NCBI RefSeq assembly: GCF_900142785.1
Contig: NZ_FRCD01000001.1
Span: forward strand, 62,001-126,000
From: Chryseobacterium carnipullorum
GTDB lineage: Bacteria > Bacteroidota > Bacteroidia > Flavobacteriales > Weeksellaceae
Length of the DNA: 64,000 nucleotides
Direction: 5' to 3'
Part shown: positions 6,956-15,994 of the stretch, in pieces
Layout of the letters: each line of letters starts with the position of its first letter
Position numbering within the stretch: the first letter of the stretch is position 1
Made by a program: the position numbers and the translations under genes
The notes under the pieces: model-generated
Told to the model about the DNA's origin: nothing
What the model saw: the letters and a program-made list of their open reading frames with translations, nothing else
Databases searched by the model: none

Positions 6956-9829
6956 TTAAAGTTTTAGATCATAGGTGAACGCTACATAATACAGTCCTCC
7001 GACTTCAGGTCCTGCTGCATACTGAAAATATCGGCGGTTAAGCAGATTGGTTGCTCCAATTTTCACACTTGCTTTAATCTCCGGAATTCTCCATGTTGCC
7101 TGTGCATCAATGGTGTAATAGGAAGGGATATTTCCGGACGCTAACGGACTTTCCCATAAGAAACTGTCCTGCCATCTCGCCGCAACCGTAAATCCGATAT
7201 TTTTAATGATTTCCCGGTTTCCTATACTTAGATTAACCGCCCATTTAGGGGTGTTGAAAGCCGTAATAAAAAGATCTGAAGTATTGGTTGAAACAAGATC
7301 ATTATACGAAACGTTGACATTCACATTGTAATTTTTCACCAGATTATAGCGGATTCCCAAAGATGTTCCGAGGCTTTTGTATCTGCTGTTACTGTTCGTA
7401 TAAACTCTGTATCGGTCCTGCTTACTTCGGTCGAGCATCGCTAAAACAGCATTCTCGCTTCCGATATTTTCATTTTTAGGCACCGCCACTTCTACCTGCC
7501 CCAAAAATCCTTCATACACATTGTAATAAAAATCCCAGTCGATGACCAACCTGCTGTTGAATAAGGCTGATTTATAGCCTATTTCGAAAGAGGTCACCTT
7601 TTCAGGCTGCAGTTTTGGCAGATTGGCAGCGGTGAGAAGGTTTCTGTTTTTCAATGCAGCCTGACTCTGATTGAAGCCTCCGTCTACATCTTTATTGACA
7701 GCAGAAGTAAATTGATCTATAGAAGCCAAAGTGTACGAATTTTCAAGATAACCGAGTCCCCCATTCGCTTTCGACAGGCCACCTACTCTTCTTACATTTC
7801 CGTTATTAACAAATGACAAAGCTTCAAATAAAGAAGGGAAACGATATCCATTTTGAAAAGACACTCTGAAATTATGCTGGTTAACCGGAGAATAGACAAC
7901 ACTTACTCTTGGATTTAATTTAGTGTCAAACTCAGGGTTTCTGTCTGCGCGAAGGGCCAGATTCACTTTTAATTTATTCTGGAAAAAAAGCTTGGTAAGC
8001 TGGGCAAAAGCGCCGTATTTCTGATAAATAACATTGTTTCCGAAAGTCCCGTCTGATAACGGAATATTTCTCTCGCTGACCGGTCTTTCAAAATCGACAA
8101 AATTATTTCCGTCGGGGGTAATGCTGTACAAACGGTAATCTGCCCCGACAAGAAGATTAAAAACCTTCACAAATCTTGACAGGTCGTACGTCATTTCTGT
8201 CTGATAAAAGCGGGACTTCTGCTCAAGCTTTGCTCCACCAGTAGCAGGTGTTCCTGCAATTCCGGAATTGGCAGAATCCCAGTTATTAATCCCGATAATC
8301 GTATTTTTCAGCTGTTCAAAAGCGGGTGTCCCGGGAAGTACCCTGTTTTTATCGGCTTCCTGTCGCGCCAGAATAAAAGCATCATTCAGATTCACTCCTG
8401 AATTCAGTCTGTCCTGCAAGGCAGTCTGAAAGATATTTTTCCAGTTGGTATTGGAAAGATGGGTAAGGTCCAGATTGTCAGCTAAAGGTTTGAGATTATA
8501 AGAATCTCCTGTATTCTCTATGGACATATACGCTCTGAATGTCAACTCCTTACCTGTTAATTCTACTTTATGATTCTGAACGGTTGCGTTCTGAAGACGG
8601 ATCTTATTTCCTCTCTGAAAAGTACCATCAAGTAATCCGTAACGGTAAACGTACGAGGTTCTCCACTGATCTCCAAAACGATAATATAATCCGGCATCAA
8701 ATTTTATATTCTTCACTTCAGGGCTGATCAGGTCTTTTTCATAATATCCGGTCCTTGAAACATTAAAAGTGGTTGGCTTTCCGTTATAATTCACTTTTAC
8801 CGAGGTTCGGTTATTCCTTTCATCACCATATTTATTCCAGAGATCTTCGGCCGGATTATTGGTTAAAGAAAAGTTGGAATTGGCAGTGATCAATGAATTG
8901 GGATTCTGATCTGTACGGTTGTCCGAGATCCAGTCTACTCCACTGAAATAAGAAGCATTAATCTTTACTGCCAGATTTTTGTTCAGGACTTTTGCAATCC
9001 TTACTGCACTTTCGCCAAGAGCAGCTGTTTTGTGGTTGATTTTGTCTACGTGATTCACTCCACCTCTGAAATATAGACTTACCCCTTCCGAGGTAAACGG
9101 ATCTTTTGTCTGAAGACTCGCCAATCCATTGACGGCATTCATTCCATACAGGGCAGAGGCAGCTCCCGGAGTAATTTCCATGGACTGAATATCCAGCTCT
9201 GTGGGACCTATGGCATTTCCAAGCGGAACTCCAAGCGTAGCGGATTGTACATCGACACCGTCTACCAGCTGCATGAATCGAAAGTTATTCGGAGAATTGA
9301 ATCCTCTTGAGTTGGGAACTTTTAAAGTAAGACTTGAAGTTAAAAGCTGTAACCCCTTCACATTCTCCAATGTTTCGTAGAATGAGGCCGCCGGGCTTTC
9401 ACGAATGGTTTTAATATCAATTTTTTCAATAGCAATAGGCGATCTCATGATTTTTTCAGGAACACGTGACGCTGAAATAACCACTTCATTGATGATGGTG
9501 TTCTGGGGATTTAATTCAATGGCAACTTTACTGGACAGCGATAGTATTTCGGCAGTCTGGCTGGCGAAGCCTTCTTTGGCAATCACAATTCTGAAAGGTA
9601 TTTTCACCCTTGTTCTCAGATTAAAATTCCCATCCTGATCGGTTGTGGCTTTATCCTGAGTGTTTTCTACCTGAATCTGTACTCCGGCAATTCCTTTATG
9701 GGTATCCGTATGTTTGATGATCCCGCTTACTTCAATAAGCTGCTGGGCCTGAACAAATCCGGTGAAGAAAAGGGTAAATACTATAAAATGTATTCTCTGC
9801 TTAAAATATTTGTATTGAAAGGTTTTCAC
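6956..9829 (-). CDS. TonB-dependent outer-membrane receptor of the sulfur operon
   Basis: A 957-residue receptor. A signal peptide (about 1-28, ending FVQA) is followed by a carboxypeptidase-regulatory-like domain (about 33-115, SGIIKHTDTHKGIAGVQI). Then come a plug domain (about 125-240, RSPIAIEKIDIKTIRESPAASFYETL) and a 22-strand-type barrel ending in the aromatic tail YYVAFTYDLKL. Such receptors import bulky substrates with energy from TonB-ExbBD, which is not encoded here. Its place between cysI and the siroheme/TauE gene suggests uptake of a sulfur-containing compound, or perhaps a siroheme/cobalamin-like tetrapyrrole. The substrate cannot be read from sequence. The frame begins 30 bases after a small Cys-rich ORF. 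Confidence 0.92.
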   Translation of the reverse strand: MKTFQYKYFKQRIHFIVFTLFFTGFVQAQQLIEVSGIIKHTDTHKGIAGVQIQVENTQDKATTDQDGNFNLRTRVKIPFRIVIAKEGFASQTAEILSLSSKVAIELNPQNTIINEVVISASRVPEKIMRSPIAIEKIDIKTIRESPAASFYETLENVKGLQLLTSSLTLKVPNSRGFNSPNNFRFMQLVDGVDVQSATLGVPLGNAIGPTELDIQSMEITPGAASALYGMNAVNGLASLQTKDPFTSEGVSLYFRGGVNHVDKINHKTAALGESAVRIAKVLNKNLAVKINASYFSGVDWISDNRTDQNPNSLITANSNFSLTNNPAEDLWNKYGDERNNRTSVKVNYNGKPTTFNVSRTGYYEKDLISPEVKNIKFDAGLYYRFGDQWRTSYVYRYGLLDGTFQRGNKIRLQNATVQNHKVELTGKELTFRAYMSIENTGDSYNLKPLADNLDLTHLSNTNWKNIFQTALQDRLNSGVNLNDAFILARQEADKNRVLPGTPAFEQLKNTIIGINNWDSANSGIAGTPATGGAKLEQKSRFYQTEMTYDLSRFVKVFNLLVGADYRLYSITPDGNNFVDFERPVSERNIPLSDGTFGNNVIYQKYGAFAQLTKLFFQNKLKVNLALRADRNPEFDTKLNPRVSVVYSPVNQHNFRVSFQNGYRFPSLFEALSFVNNGNVRRVGGLSKANGGLGYLENSYTLASIDQFTSAVNKDVDGGFNQSQAALKNRNLLTAANLPKLQPEKVTSFEIGYKSALFNSRLVIDWDFYYNVYEGFLGQVEVAVPKNENIGSENAVLAMLDRSKQDRYRVYTNSNSRYKSLGTSLGIRYNLVKNYNVNVNVSYNDLVSTNTSDLFITAFNTPKWAVNLSIGNREIIKNIGFTVAARWQDSFLWESPLASGNIPSYYTIDAQATWRIPEIKASVKIGATNLLNRRYFQYAAGPEVGGLYYVAFTYDLKL

Positions 9830-9859
9830 TTGTATAAAATTTTAGGATTGAAAAATGGT

Positions 9860-9958
9860 TTATGCGTCATCAATTAATGAACAGCACATACACATTCGTA
9901 TTCCTAAAAATTGAGCAGCTTTTTTGTTCCGATAAAAAGAGTTGATCATATTTTTCAT
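9860..9958 (-). CDS. Cys-rich 32-residue ORF, candidate leader peptide
   Basis: The ATG at 9958 overlaps the cysI stop as ATGA, and the frame runs 32 codons to TAA at 9860-9862. The product is basic in the middle (FYRNKKAAQFLGIR) and then has the cluster MCMCCS, three cysteines in four positions, close to its end. It stops 30 bases before the TonB receptor start. The coupling to cysI and the place ahead of a sulfur-uptake gene suggest a translated leader that senses cysteinyl-tRNA supply, or a coupling peptide for the receptor. No alternative hairpins were found by eye. Chance occurrence is possible for so short a frame. Confidence 0.5.
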   Translation of the reverse strand: MKNMINSFYRNKKAAQFLGIRMCMCCSLIDDA

Positions 9959-11628
9959 TTTATGGTTTGTAGATATCGATATGAGAAATCACCAAAGGTT
10001 TCTTCTGAATATCTGCCTTCAGAATAGATTCCGAAAAGCTCATCAAGCGTTTCAAGGATTTCTTCTTCGCCAATGTTTTCTTTAAATTTTGTATTGAGGC
10101 GCATTCCCAGTCTGTCACCACCGATATGCAGGTTGTACTTTCCGTAAGCTGTGCCTACCAGTCCGATTTCGGCATTTGGTGACCTTCCGCAGCCGTTCGG
10201 GCAGCCGGTCATTCTGATGGTAATATCTTCGTTCTGAAGTCCGTACTTTTCCAGCACAGGTTCTATTTTGGTGACTAAAACCGGCAGGTAGCGCTGTCCT
10301 TCCGCCAAAGCGAGTGAACAGGTATTTAATGCAACACAGGCCACAGAATTTTTACGCAGTGCGCTGACCTCATCCGTATATCCGGAAATTCCATGCTCTT
10401 TAAGAATCTCCTCAATTTCACCTTTATCCTGTTCATCAATATCAGAAAGAATAAGATTTTGATTGCAGGTAAAGCGGAAATTCACTTTCCCTGTCTCAGC
10501 AATTTTTAAAAGCCCTGATTTTAAGGGATAACCTTCTGTATCAAGTATTCTTCCATGCTCTACAAAAACGGTATAAAACCACTTCCCTTCATGATTCTGT
10601 ACCCAACCATAGCGGTCTTTTCGCTGTTCAAACTTAAACTCCCGCGCAGGTTCAAAGGCAAAACCACACCTTTTTTCGACTTCAGTCCTGTACCCTTCGA
10701 TACCAAGCTTGTCTATGGTATATTTTAATCTTGATAATTTTCTGTCGCTTCTGTTTCCGAAGTCACGCTGTACGGTGATAATCTCGTATACAGCTTTCAA
10801 CGCTTTTTCTTCTGTGTCTACAAAACCTAGAAGAGAAGCCAGCCTCGCATACGTTGCATCATTTCCATGAGTGGCACCAAGTCCTCCTCCTGCCGCGATA
10901 TCATAGCCTACAATTTGATTATTTTCAATGATGGCAATCAGAGCAATATCATTAATAAAAACATCCACGTCATTATTGGGAGGAATAGCAATTCCAATTT
11001 TCAGTTTTCTCGGCAGGTATCGGTCCTGATACAGGGGATCTTCTTCTGTTTTTCTGTCAATGATCAATTCATCATCGATCCACAGATCATAATAAGATTT
11101 CGTTTTCGGAAGACACATTTCACTGATCTTTCCGGCTAATTCATAGATCTGCTGATGCAATGGTGATTCGGAAGGATTTGAGGTACAGGTGACATTTCTG
11201 TTCACGTCACCACAGGCCGCAATGGAATCCAGATGCTGAAGATTGAAGTTCTGGATGGTAGGCCTTACATGGGACTTCAAAATTCCATGCAGCTGAATGG
11301 TCTGACGCGTGGTAATTTTGATCACTCCTGTGGAATGATGTTCTGCAATTTCATGAAGGCCTGTCCATTGTGCGGAGGTTAAAAATCCTCCCGGAAGTCT
11401 CAGCCGGATCATGTAGGAATACAGCCATTCCAGTTTTTTGGCGACTCTTTCCTCACGTCTGTCCCTGTCATCCTGCTGGTACATTCCATGGAACTTGATG
11501 AGGGTTTGGTCATCTTCTCTGATGGCTCCCGTAAAATCATCTGAAAGGCTTTCTTTTAAAGTTCCCCTGAGCCCGTTGCTGCCGGTTTTTATTCTTTCTA
11601 CCGGCGAAAGGTTATTCTTATCTGTCAT
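9955..11628 (-). CDS. cysI: Assimilatory sulfite reductase, hemoprotein subunit
   Basis: A 557-residue sulfite reductase beta subunit that reduces sulfite to sulfide with six electrons on siroheme coupled to a 4Fe-4S cluster. Two ferredoxin-like half-domains and two siroheme domains are recognisable. The cluster ligands are in CVALNTC and TGCPNGCGRSP, the four-cysteine arrangement of CysI. Upstream ITTRQTIQLHGI and GDVNRNVTCTSNP contribute the sulfite-binding residues. It follows cysJ by 18 bases, giving the standard alpha8-beta4 NADPH enzyme. Its stop overlaps the start of a small Cys-rich ORF. Confidence 0.96.
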   Translation of the reverse strand: MTDKNNLSPVERIKTGSNGLRGTLKESLSDDFTGAIREDDQTLIKFHGMYQQDDRDRREERVAKKLEWLYSYMIRLRLPGGFLTSAQWTGLHEIAEHHSTGVIKITTRQTIQLHGILKSHVRPTIQNFNLQHLDSIAACGDVNRNVTCTSNPSESPLHQQIYELAGKISEMCLPKTKSYYDLWIDDELIIDRKTEEDPLYQDRYLPRKLKIGIAIPPNNDVDVFINDIALIAIIENNQIVGYDIAAGGGLGATHGNDATYARLASLLGFVDTEEKALKAVYEIITVQRDFGNRSDRKLSRLKYTIDKLGIEGYRTEVEKRCGFAFEPAREFKFEQRKDRYGWVQNHEGKWFYTVFVEHGRILDTEGYPLKSGLLKIAETGKVNFRFTCNQNLILSDIDEQDKGEIEEILKEHGISGYTDEVSALRKNSVACVALNTCSLALAEGQRYLPVLVTKIEPVLEKYGLQNEDITIRMTGCPNGCGRSPNAEIGLVGTAYGKYNLHIGGDRLGMRLNTKFKENIGEEEILETLDELFGIYSEGRYSEETFGDFSYRYLQTIK

Positions 11629-11646
11629 ATCGTATCCTTTTATGAT

Positions 11647-13353
11647 TTAATACACATCTTTTACATATCTGCCACTGAGTTCCAGTTCTTCCAAGTAGTT
11701 TTGAGCTTCTTCCAGACTTTGTTTTCCTTTATCCTGAATAATGTTCAGAATGGTTTTCTCCACATCTTTACTCATGGGTTCTCTGGCTCCGCAAACGTAC
11801 AATGATGCTCCGCTTTCCAGCCAGTGATAAACTTCCTGGGCCTTTTGCTCCAGTTTGTGCTGTACATATATTTTTTCGGCGGTATCTCTGGAAAAAGCAA
11901 GATCCAGATGGGTCAGAGTCCCGGTTTTAAGAAAATCCTGTAGTTCGGCCTGATAAAGGAAATCCGAAACAAAAGTCCGGTCACCGAAGAAAAGCCAGTT
12001 CCTGCCTTCTGCTCCTACTGCATCTCTTTCGTAAAGGAAAGATCTGAAAGGCGCAATCCCAGTTCCGGGACCAATCATGATAATATCTTTATCCGGTTGG
12101 GGAAGTCTGAAATGTTTGGCTTCCTGAATATAAAATTCAATGGTTTCTCCTTCTTTAAATTCAGCCAAGAAACCGCTGCACAGTCCATTTTGTTTTTTAT
12201 CATGAATGAAAAACTCAGATTTGGCTACCGTAATATGAATTTCGGTATCCCCGTGTGCTTCCAATGACGAAGAAACAGAATATAAACGTGGGGATTGACC
12301 GGTCAGAACCGGGATGATCTGTTCAAATTCATCTGCATTTTTTACCGGATAGATTCTAAGCAATTCCAGAAGGCTTAATCTTACTTCAGGAATAGGATGT
12401 CCTGTAATTTCTGCATACTGAGCAACTGTTGCTTTAAGCAGATAACTGATGTTAAGATGTTTGTACAGCAAGTCTTGCACGCTGGCTGTAATTTTTGTTG
12501 TTTTAATCTGCTTTTCAGGATCAATTCCGGTCAAGCTAATTATCTCCTCCACGTCATTTTTTGAATTGAAGGCTATAACTCCCAATGCATCGCCAGGATT
12601 ATAGACAAGAGGCTCTTCCGTTTCTATTTCTATATGGTAGGTTTCTTTGTCGGAATCTATATCGTTGAGGTTGATGATTGTTGAAATCTTTCCCTGATAT
12701 TTTTTTCGTCCCGTTGATATTTTTGTAGCAACTGTACTGTTCTGGCTGCTTTCTTTGGTTTTGTTAACGACATCCAGGATGTGTTCTGCCCAGGTATGAG
12801 CTTCCTTTTCATAATCAATATCACATTTTTTCAGAGGAAGGATTCGCTGCGCCCCGAGCACTTCAAAACGGAAATCGATATCCTCTCCTGTTTTACAGAA
12901 CAAGGGATAACTGCTGTCTCCAAGAGCTAGAACGCCAAATTTCAAATTATTGATGTTCAAATCATTTTCATGAATATAATCATAAAATTTCTTCGCAAGA
13001 ATAGGAGGATCGCCTTCTCCCTGGGTACTGATAATGAGAAAGAACAAATCTTCTTTAGCGAGATCTTTCGGTTTGTATTGGTAAAGGTCTGCCAGTTTCA
13101 CCTGCACTCCTTTTTTCTTAATGATTCCCGCAAGTTCTACCGCGAGTTTCTTGCTGTTTCCGGTTTCTGTTCCATAGGCTAGCGTAATTTTCTTTGGAGA
13201 AGTGACTTCTGCATTGACTTCCGGAGAAAAAGATCCGGCTGAAGATGATAATCCCGCAAGACCGGCCAAAAAACCGCTGGCCCAGACCGCTTCGTCTCTT
13301 GAAAAACCACCTGATATTTCTTTAAGGGCATTTAATTTAGTTTCAGACAGCAT
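11647..13353 (-). CDS. cysJ: Assimilatory sulfite reductase, flavoprotein subunit
   Basis: A 568-residue diflavin reductase that carries electrons from NADPH via FAD and FMN to CysI. The order is: a short N-terminal segment, a flavodoxin domain (about 57-190, starting LAYGTETGNSKKLA), a CysJ-type FAD domain with RLYSVSSS, and an NADP-binding domain with GPGTGIAPFRSFLYER. The C-terminus is RYVKDVY, as in other CysJ proteins. Its start overlaps the end of the SUMT gene by 11 bases, indicating translational coupling between cofactor synthesis and the enzyme. Confidence 0.95.
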   Translation of the reverse strand: MLSETKLNALKEISGGFSRDEAVWASGFLAGLAGLSSSAGSFSPEVNAEVTSPKKITLAYGTETGNSKKLAVELAGIIKKKGVQVKLADLYQYKPKDLAKEDLFFLIISTQGEGDPPILAKKFYDYIHENDLNINNLKFGVLALGDSSYPLFCKTGEDIDFRFEVLGAQRILPLKKCDIDYEKEAHTWAEHILDVVNKTKESSQNSTVATKISTGRKKYQGKISTIINLNDIDSDKETYHIEIETEEPLVYNPGDALGVIAFNSKNDVEEIISLTGIDPEKQIKTTKITASVQDLLYKHLNISYLLKATVAQYAEITGHPIPEVRLSLLELLRIYPVKNADEFEQIIPVLTGQSPRLYSVSSSLEAHGDTEIHITVAKSEFFIHDKKQNGLCSGFLAEFKEGETIEFYIQEAKHFRLPQPDKDIIMIGPGTGIAPFRSFLYERDAVGAEGRNWLFFGDRTFVSDFLYQAELQDFLKTGTLTHLDLAFSRDTAEKIYVQHKLEQKAQEVYHWLESGASLYVCGAREPMSKDVEKTILNIIQDKGKQSLEEAQNYLEELELSGRYVKDVY

Positions 13354-14188
13354 ATTCTAATATATTTTGAGGGTTGGACACTAAGCTTCCGTTAGTTACA
13401 GATTTAAAGTAAATCCCTTCCTGAATAGGTGTTTCAAGCCATGAAAACTCATCGTGCAGGGTCACTACTTTTCCAATAACCACTAATGACGGAGATACAA
13501 AGTCTTTCTTTCCTAAGTTTTCATGAAAATCTTCAAAAGACGAGGTATATATTTTTTGATAAGGCGTAGTCGCCTGCTCGATAACAGCGATCTTTTTGTC
13601 TTCAGAGGTACCTAATGCTAAAAATTTATCTACCAGACCATTCAGATTTCCTTTCGACATATAAAAAACAAGCGTATCCTCGGATGTTCCAAGTTCTTTC
13701 CAATAGGCATCACTCAGAATTTCTGTTTTATAATAAGTCAGAAAGCGGACGGAGGTAGCATATCCTCTTGCAGTTAAAGGTATTCCGGCATAGGCCGCTG
13801 CTCCTGAAGCTGCTGTAATTCCGGGGATTATTTCAAATGTCAGGTGATGCTCTTTTAAAGCTTTCAATTCATCCAAAACATTGGAGAAAAAGGAGATATC
13901 TCCACCCTTAAGTCGTACGACTGTCTTTCCCTGAGAAGCATACTCTACTATTAATGCATTGATCCGGGACTGCGGTGTAGAAGCATTTTTACTGCATTCT
14001 TTTCCTACATAGATGATGTCGGTGTTTTTATTGGCGTAGCGTTCCAGTATCTCAGGACTTACAAGACGGTCACATAAAATGATATCGGCGGCGGCAATGG
14101 CTTTTACAGCTTTTATCGTGATGAGATCAGGGTCGCCGGGTCCTGCACCGACAAGGTAAACCTTTGGTGTGCAATTGAATTCTTTCAT
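13343..14188 (-). CDS. cobA: Uroporphyrinogen-III C-methyltransferase (SUMT)
   Basis: A 281-residue tetrapyrrole methylase that converts uroporphyrinogen III to precorrin-2 with two SAM molecules, the first step of siroheme synthesis. Visible motifs are VYLVGAGPGDPDLITIKAVKAI (SAM-binding loop), ADIILCDRLVSPEIL, VVRLKGGD and GIPLTARGYATS. The second half of siroheme synthesis is supplied by the fusion gene at the end of the cluster, so the operon makes its own CysI cofactor. Roughly the last 30 residues extend beyond the usual core, overlapping cysJ. Confidence 0.93.
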   Translation of the reverse strand: MKEFNCTPKVYLVGAGPGDPDLITIKAVKAIAAADIILCDRLVSPEILERYANKNTDIIYVGKECSKNASTPQSRINALIVEYASQGKTVVRLKGGDISFFSNVLDELKALKEHHLTFEIIPGITAASGAAAYAGIPLTARGYATSVRFLTYYKTEILSDAYWKELGTSEDTLVFYMSKGNLNGLVDKFLALGTSEDKKIAVIEQATTPYQKIYTSSFEDFHENLGKKDFVSPSLVVIGKVVTLHDEFSWLETPIQEGIYFKSVTNGSLVSNPQNILEYAV

Positions 14189-14213
14189 TTTTAAATCTTC
14201 TTATTAGTGGTCT

Positions 14214-15125
14214 CTAGAAAAGTCCTTCGATGGACAGGTATCTTTCACCGGTGTCATAATTAATGGTCAGAATAGTAGATCCGGCCGGAATTTCAGGAAG
14301 TTTTTTGGCAACTGCAGCTAAAGCGGCTCCGGTAGAGATTCCTACAAAAAGTCCTTCTTTTTTTGCGGCTTCCTTCGTGAATTCATAGGCTTCGTCTTTA
14401 CTGATCTGAATAATTTCGTCTAAGAGTCCGGTATCAAGAATTGAAGGAACAAATCCGGCTCCCAAGCCCTGCAGAGGATGCGGAGCGGGAGATCCTCCAC
14501 TTAGTACGGGAGAGAGTTCCGGCTCTACAGCAATCACTTTGATATTGGGGAATTTCTGTTTCAGCACTTGCGCAATCCCGGTAATATGACCTCCTGTTCC
14601 TACCCCTGTGATCAGGTAGTCCAGTCCTTCGGGAAAGTCTTTCAGGATTTCCTGAGCGGTGGTTTCAACATGTACTTTCACGTTGGCAGGATTGTCAAAC
14701 TGTCTGGGAATCCATGAATTTGGAGTTTCTTTCGCCAGTTCTTCCGCTTTTTCAATCGCCCCCTTCATTCCTTTTTCTCGTGGAGTGAGAACGAATTCCG
14801 CTCCATAAGATTCCATAATTTTTCGGCGTTCCAAACTCATACTTTCCGGCATCACAAGAATCAGCTTATAGTTTTTTACGGCAGCTACCAGGGCAAGTCC
14901 AATCCCTGTATTTCCGCTGGTAGGTTCTATAATAACGCTGTCTTTGTTCAATACTCCTTTGGATTCAGCATCCTCAATCATGCTTAAAGCAATTCTGTCC
15001 TTGATGCTTCCGCCGGGATTGGCTTTCTCCAGTTTGATCCAGATTTCATTTTCTGTACCGAAGAGTTTATTAATTTTTACTACCGGGGTATTTCCGATGG
15101 TTTCTAGTGTGTTTTGGAACTTCAT
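14214..15125 (-). CDS. cysK: Cysteine synthase A (O-acetylserine sulfhydrylase)
   Basis: A 303-residue fold-type II PLP enzyme that joins O-acetylserine and sulfide into cysteine. The PLP lysine is K42 in NPGGSIKDR. The substrate loop is PTSGNTGIG, the PLP-phosphate loop is [10 protein letters not shown], and GISTGAA lies near the C-terminus. Length and motifs fit CysK rather than cystathionine beta-synthase, which carries extra domains. It stands directly behind cysE (35-base gap), so donor and acceptor steps of cysteine synthesis are co-expressed with sulfide production. Confidence 0.94.
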   Translation of the reverse strand: MKFQNTLETIGNTPVVKINKLFGTENEIWIKLEKANPGGSIKDRIALSMIEDAESKGVLNKDSVIIEPTSGNTGIGLALVAAVKNYKLILVMPESMSLERRKIMESYGAEFVLTPREKGMKGAIEKAEELAKETPNSWIPRQFDNPANVKVHVETTAQEILKDFPEGLDYLITGVGTGGHITGIAQVLKQKFPNIKVIAVEPELSPVLSGGSPAPHPLQGLGAGFVPSILDTGLLDEIIQISKDEAYEFTKEAAKKEGLFVGISTGAALAAVAKKLPEIPAGSTILTINYDTGERYLSIEGLF

Positions 15126-15160
15126 ACCGATTCTATTTTATGTTGTTTTGTTGTTTGTTT

Positions 15161-15991
15161 TTAAATCACAAAGGTTAAAGATTCGGGAAGCGTTCCGTTA
15201 TCTTTTATTTTTATTTCACTTTTATTATAGACCAGAGAGCTGGAAGGAACATTCTGTGTGATCCAGACATTTCCTCCAATGATGCTGTCTCTGCCAATGG
15301 TGGTATTCCCTCCCAGAATAGTAGCTCCGGAATAGATAATGACATGGTCTTCAATATTGGGGTGCCTTTTTTCATTGGCTTTATCCTTTGAAACATGTAA
15401 AGCTCCAAGTGTTACACCCTGATAGAGTTTTACATGATTGCCGATGACGGTCGTTTCCCCGATCACAATTCCGGTTCCGTGATCAATAAAGAAATGTTTT
15501 CCAATGACCGCGCCCGGATGAATATCAATTCCGGTTCTGCTGTGGGCATATTCTGAGATTACCCTAGGCAGTATTCTTATCTTTTGAATCCAGAGCTGGT
15601 GGGAAATTCTATATACATACGTCGCAAAAAAGCCTGGGTATGAGAGGAGTATTTCTTCCAGAGATTCCGTCGCAGGATCGAATTCTAAAATAGATTCAGC
15701 ATCCAGAATCAGACTATTGTAAAGCTCTGGCAATACATAAAAGAAATGATCGGCCTGCTTCTCCGCGAAAACCTCATCCTCCGACGTGTTTTTGATCAGG
15801 TCAAAAAGAATTTCATGTAGCTCTTCAAACTCGATATAAATCTGGTTTTCAGCATGGATTTCCTGCGAAAGAAACAGAACATTATAGAGGTTATTGACAA
15901 AGTTTTCCATATTACCCTTATCAAAGAATCCTCTGGAACTCGTCTGTTTTTTTTCAAGAATTTTCTTAATAAATTGATCTGAAACTTTCAT
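15161..15991 (-). CDS. cysE: Serine O-acetyltransferase (EpsC/CysE-type)
   Basis: A 276-residue enzyme making O-acetylserine from serine and acetyl-CoA. The N-terminal half (about 1-155) is helical. The C-terminal half is a left-handed beta-helix with hexapeptide repeats (GIDIHPGAVIGKHFFIDHGTGIVIGETTVIG) containing the catalytic His-Asp of the family. The final residues (PESLTFVI) include the terminal isoleucine which, in other members, inserts into the CysK active site to form the cysteine synthase complex. Three bases separate it from cysN. Confidence 0.93.
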   Translation of the reverse strand: MKVSDQFIKKILEKKQTSSRGFFDKGNMENFVNNLYNVLFLSQEIHAENQIYIEFEELHEILFDLIKNTSEDEVFAEKQADHFFYVLPELYNSLILDAESILEFDPATESLEEILLSYPGFFATYVYRISHQLWIQKIRILPRVISEYAHSRTGIDIHPGAVIGKHFFIDHGTGIVIGETTVIGNHVKLYQGVTLGALHVSKDKANEKRHPNIEDHVIIYSGATILGGNTTIGRDSIIGGNVWITQNVPSSSLVYNKSEIKIKDNGTLPESLTFVI

Positions 15992-15994
15992 CTT

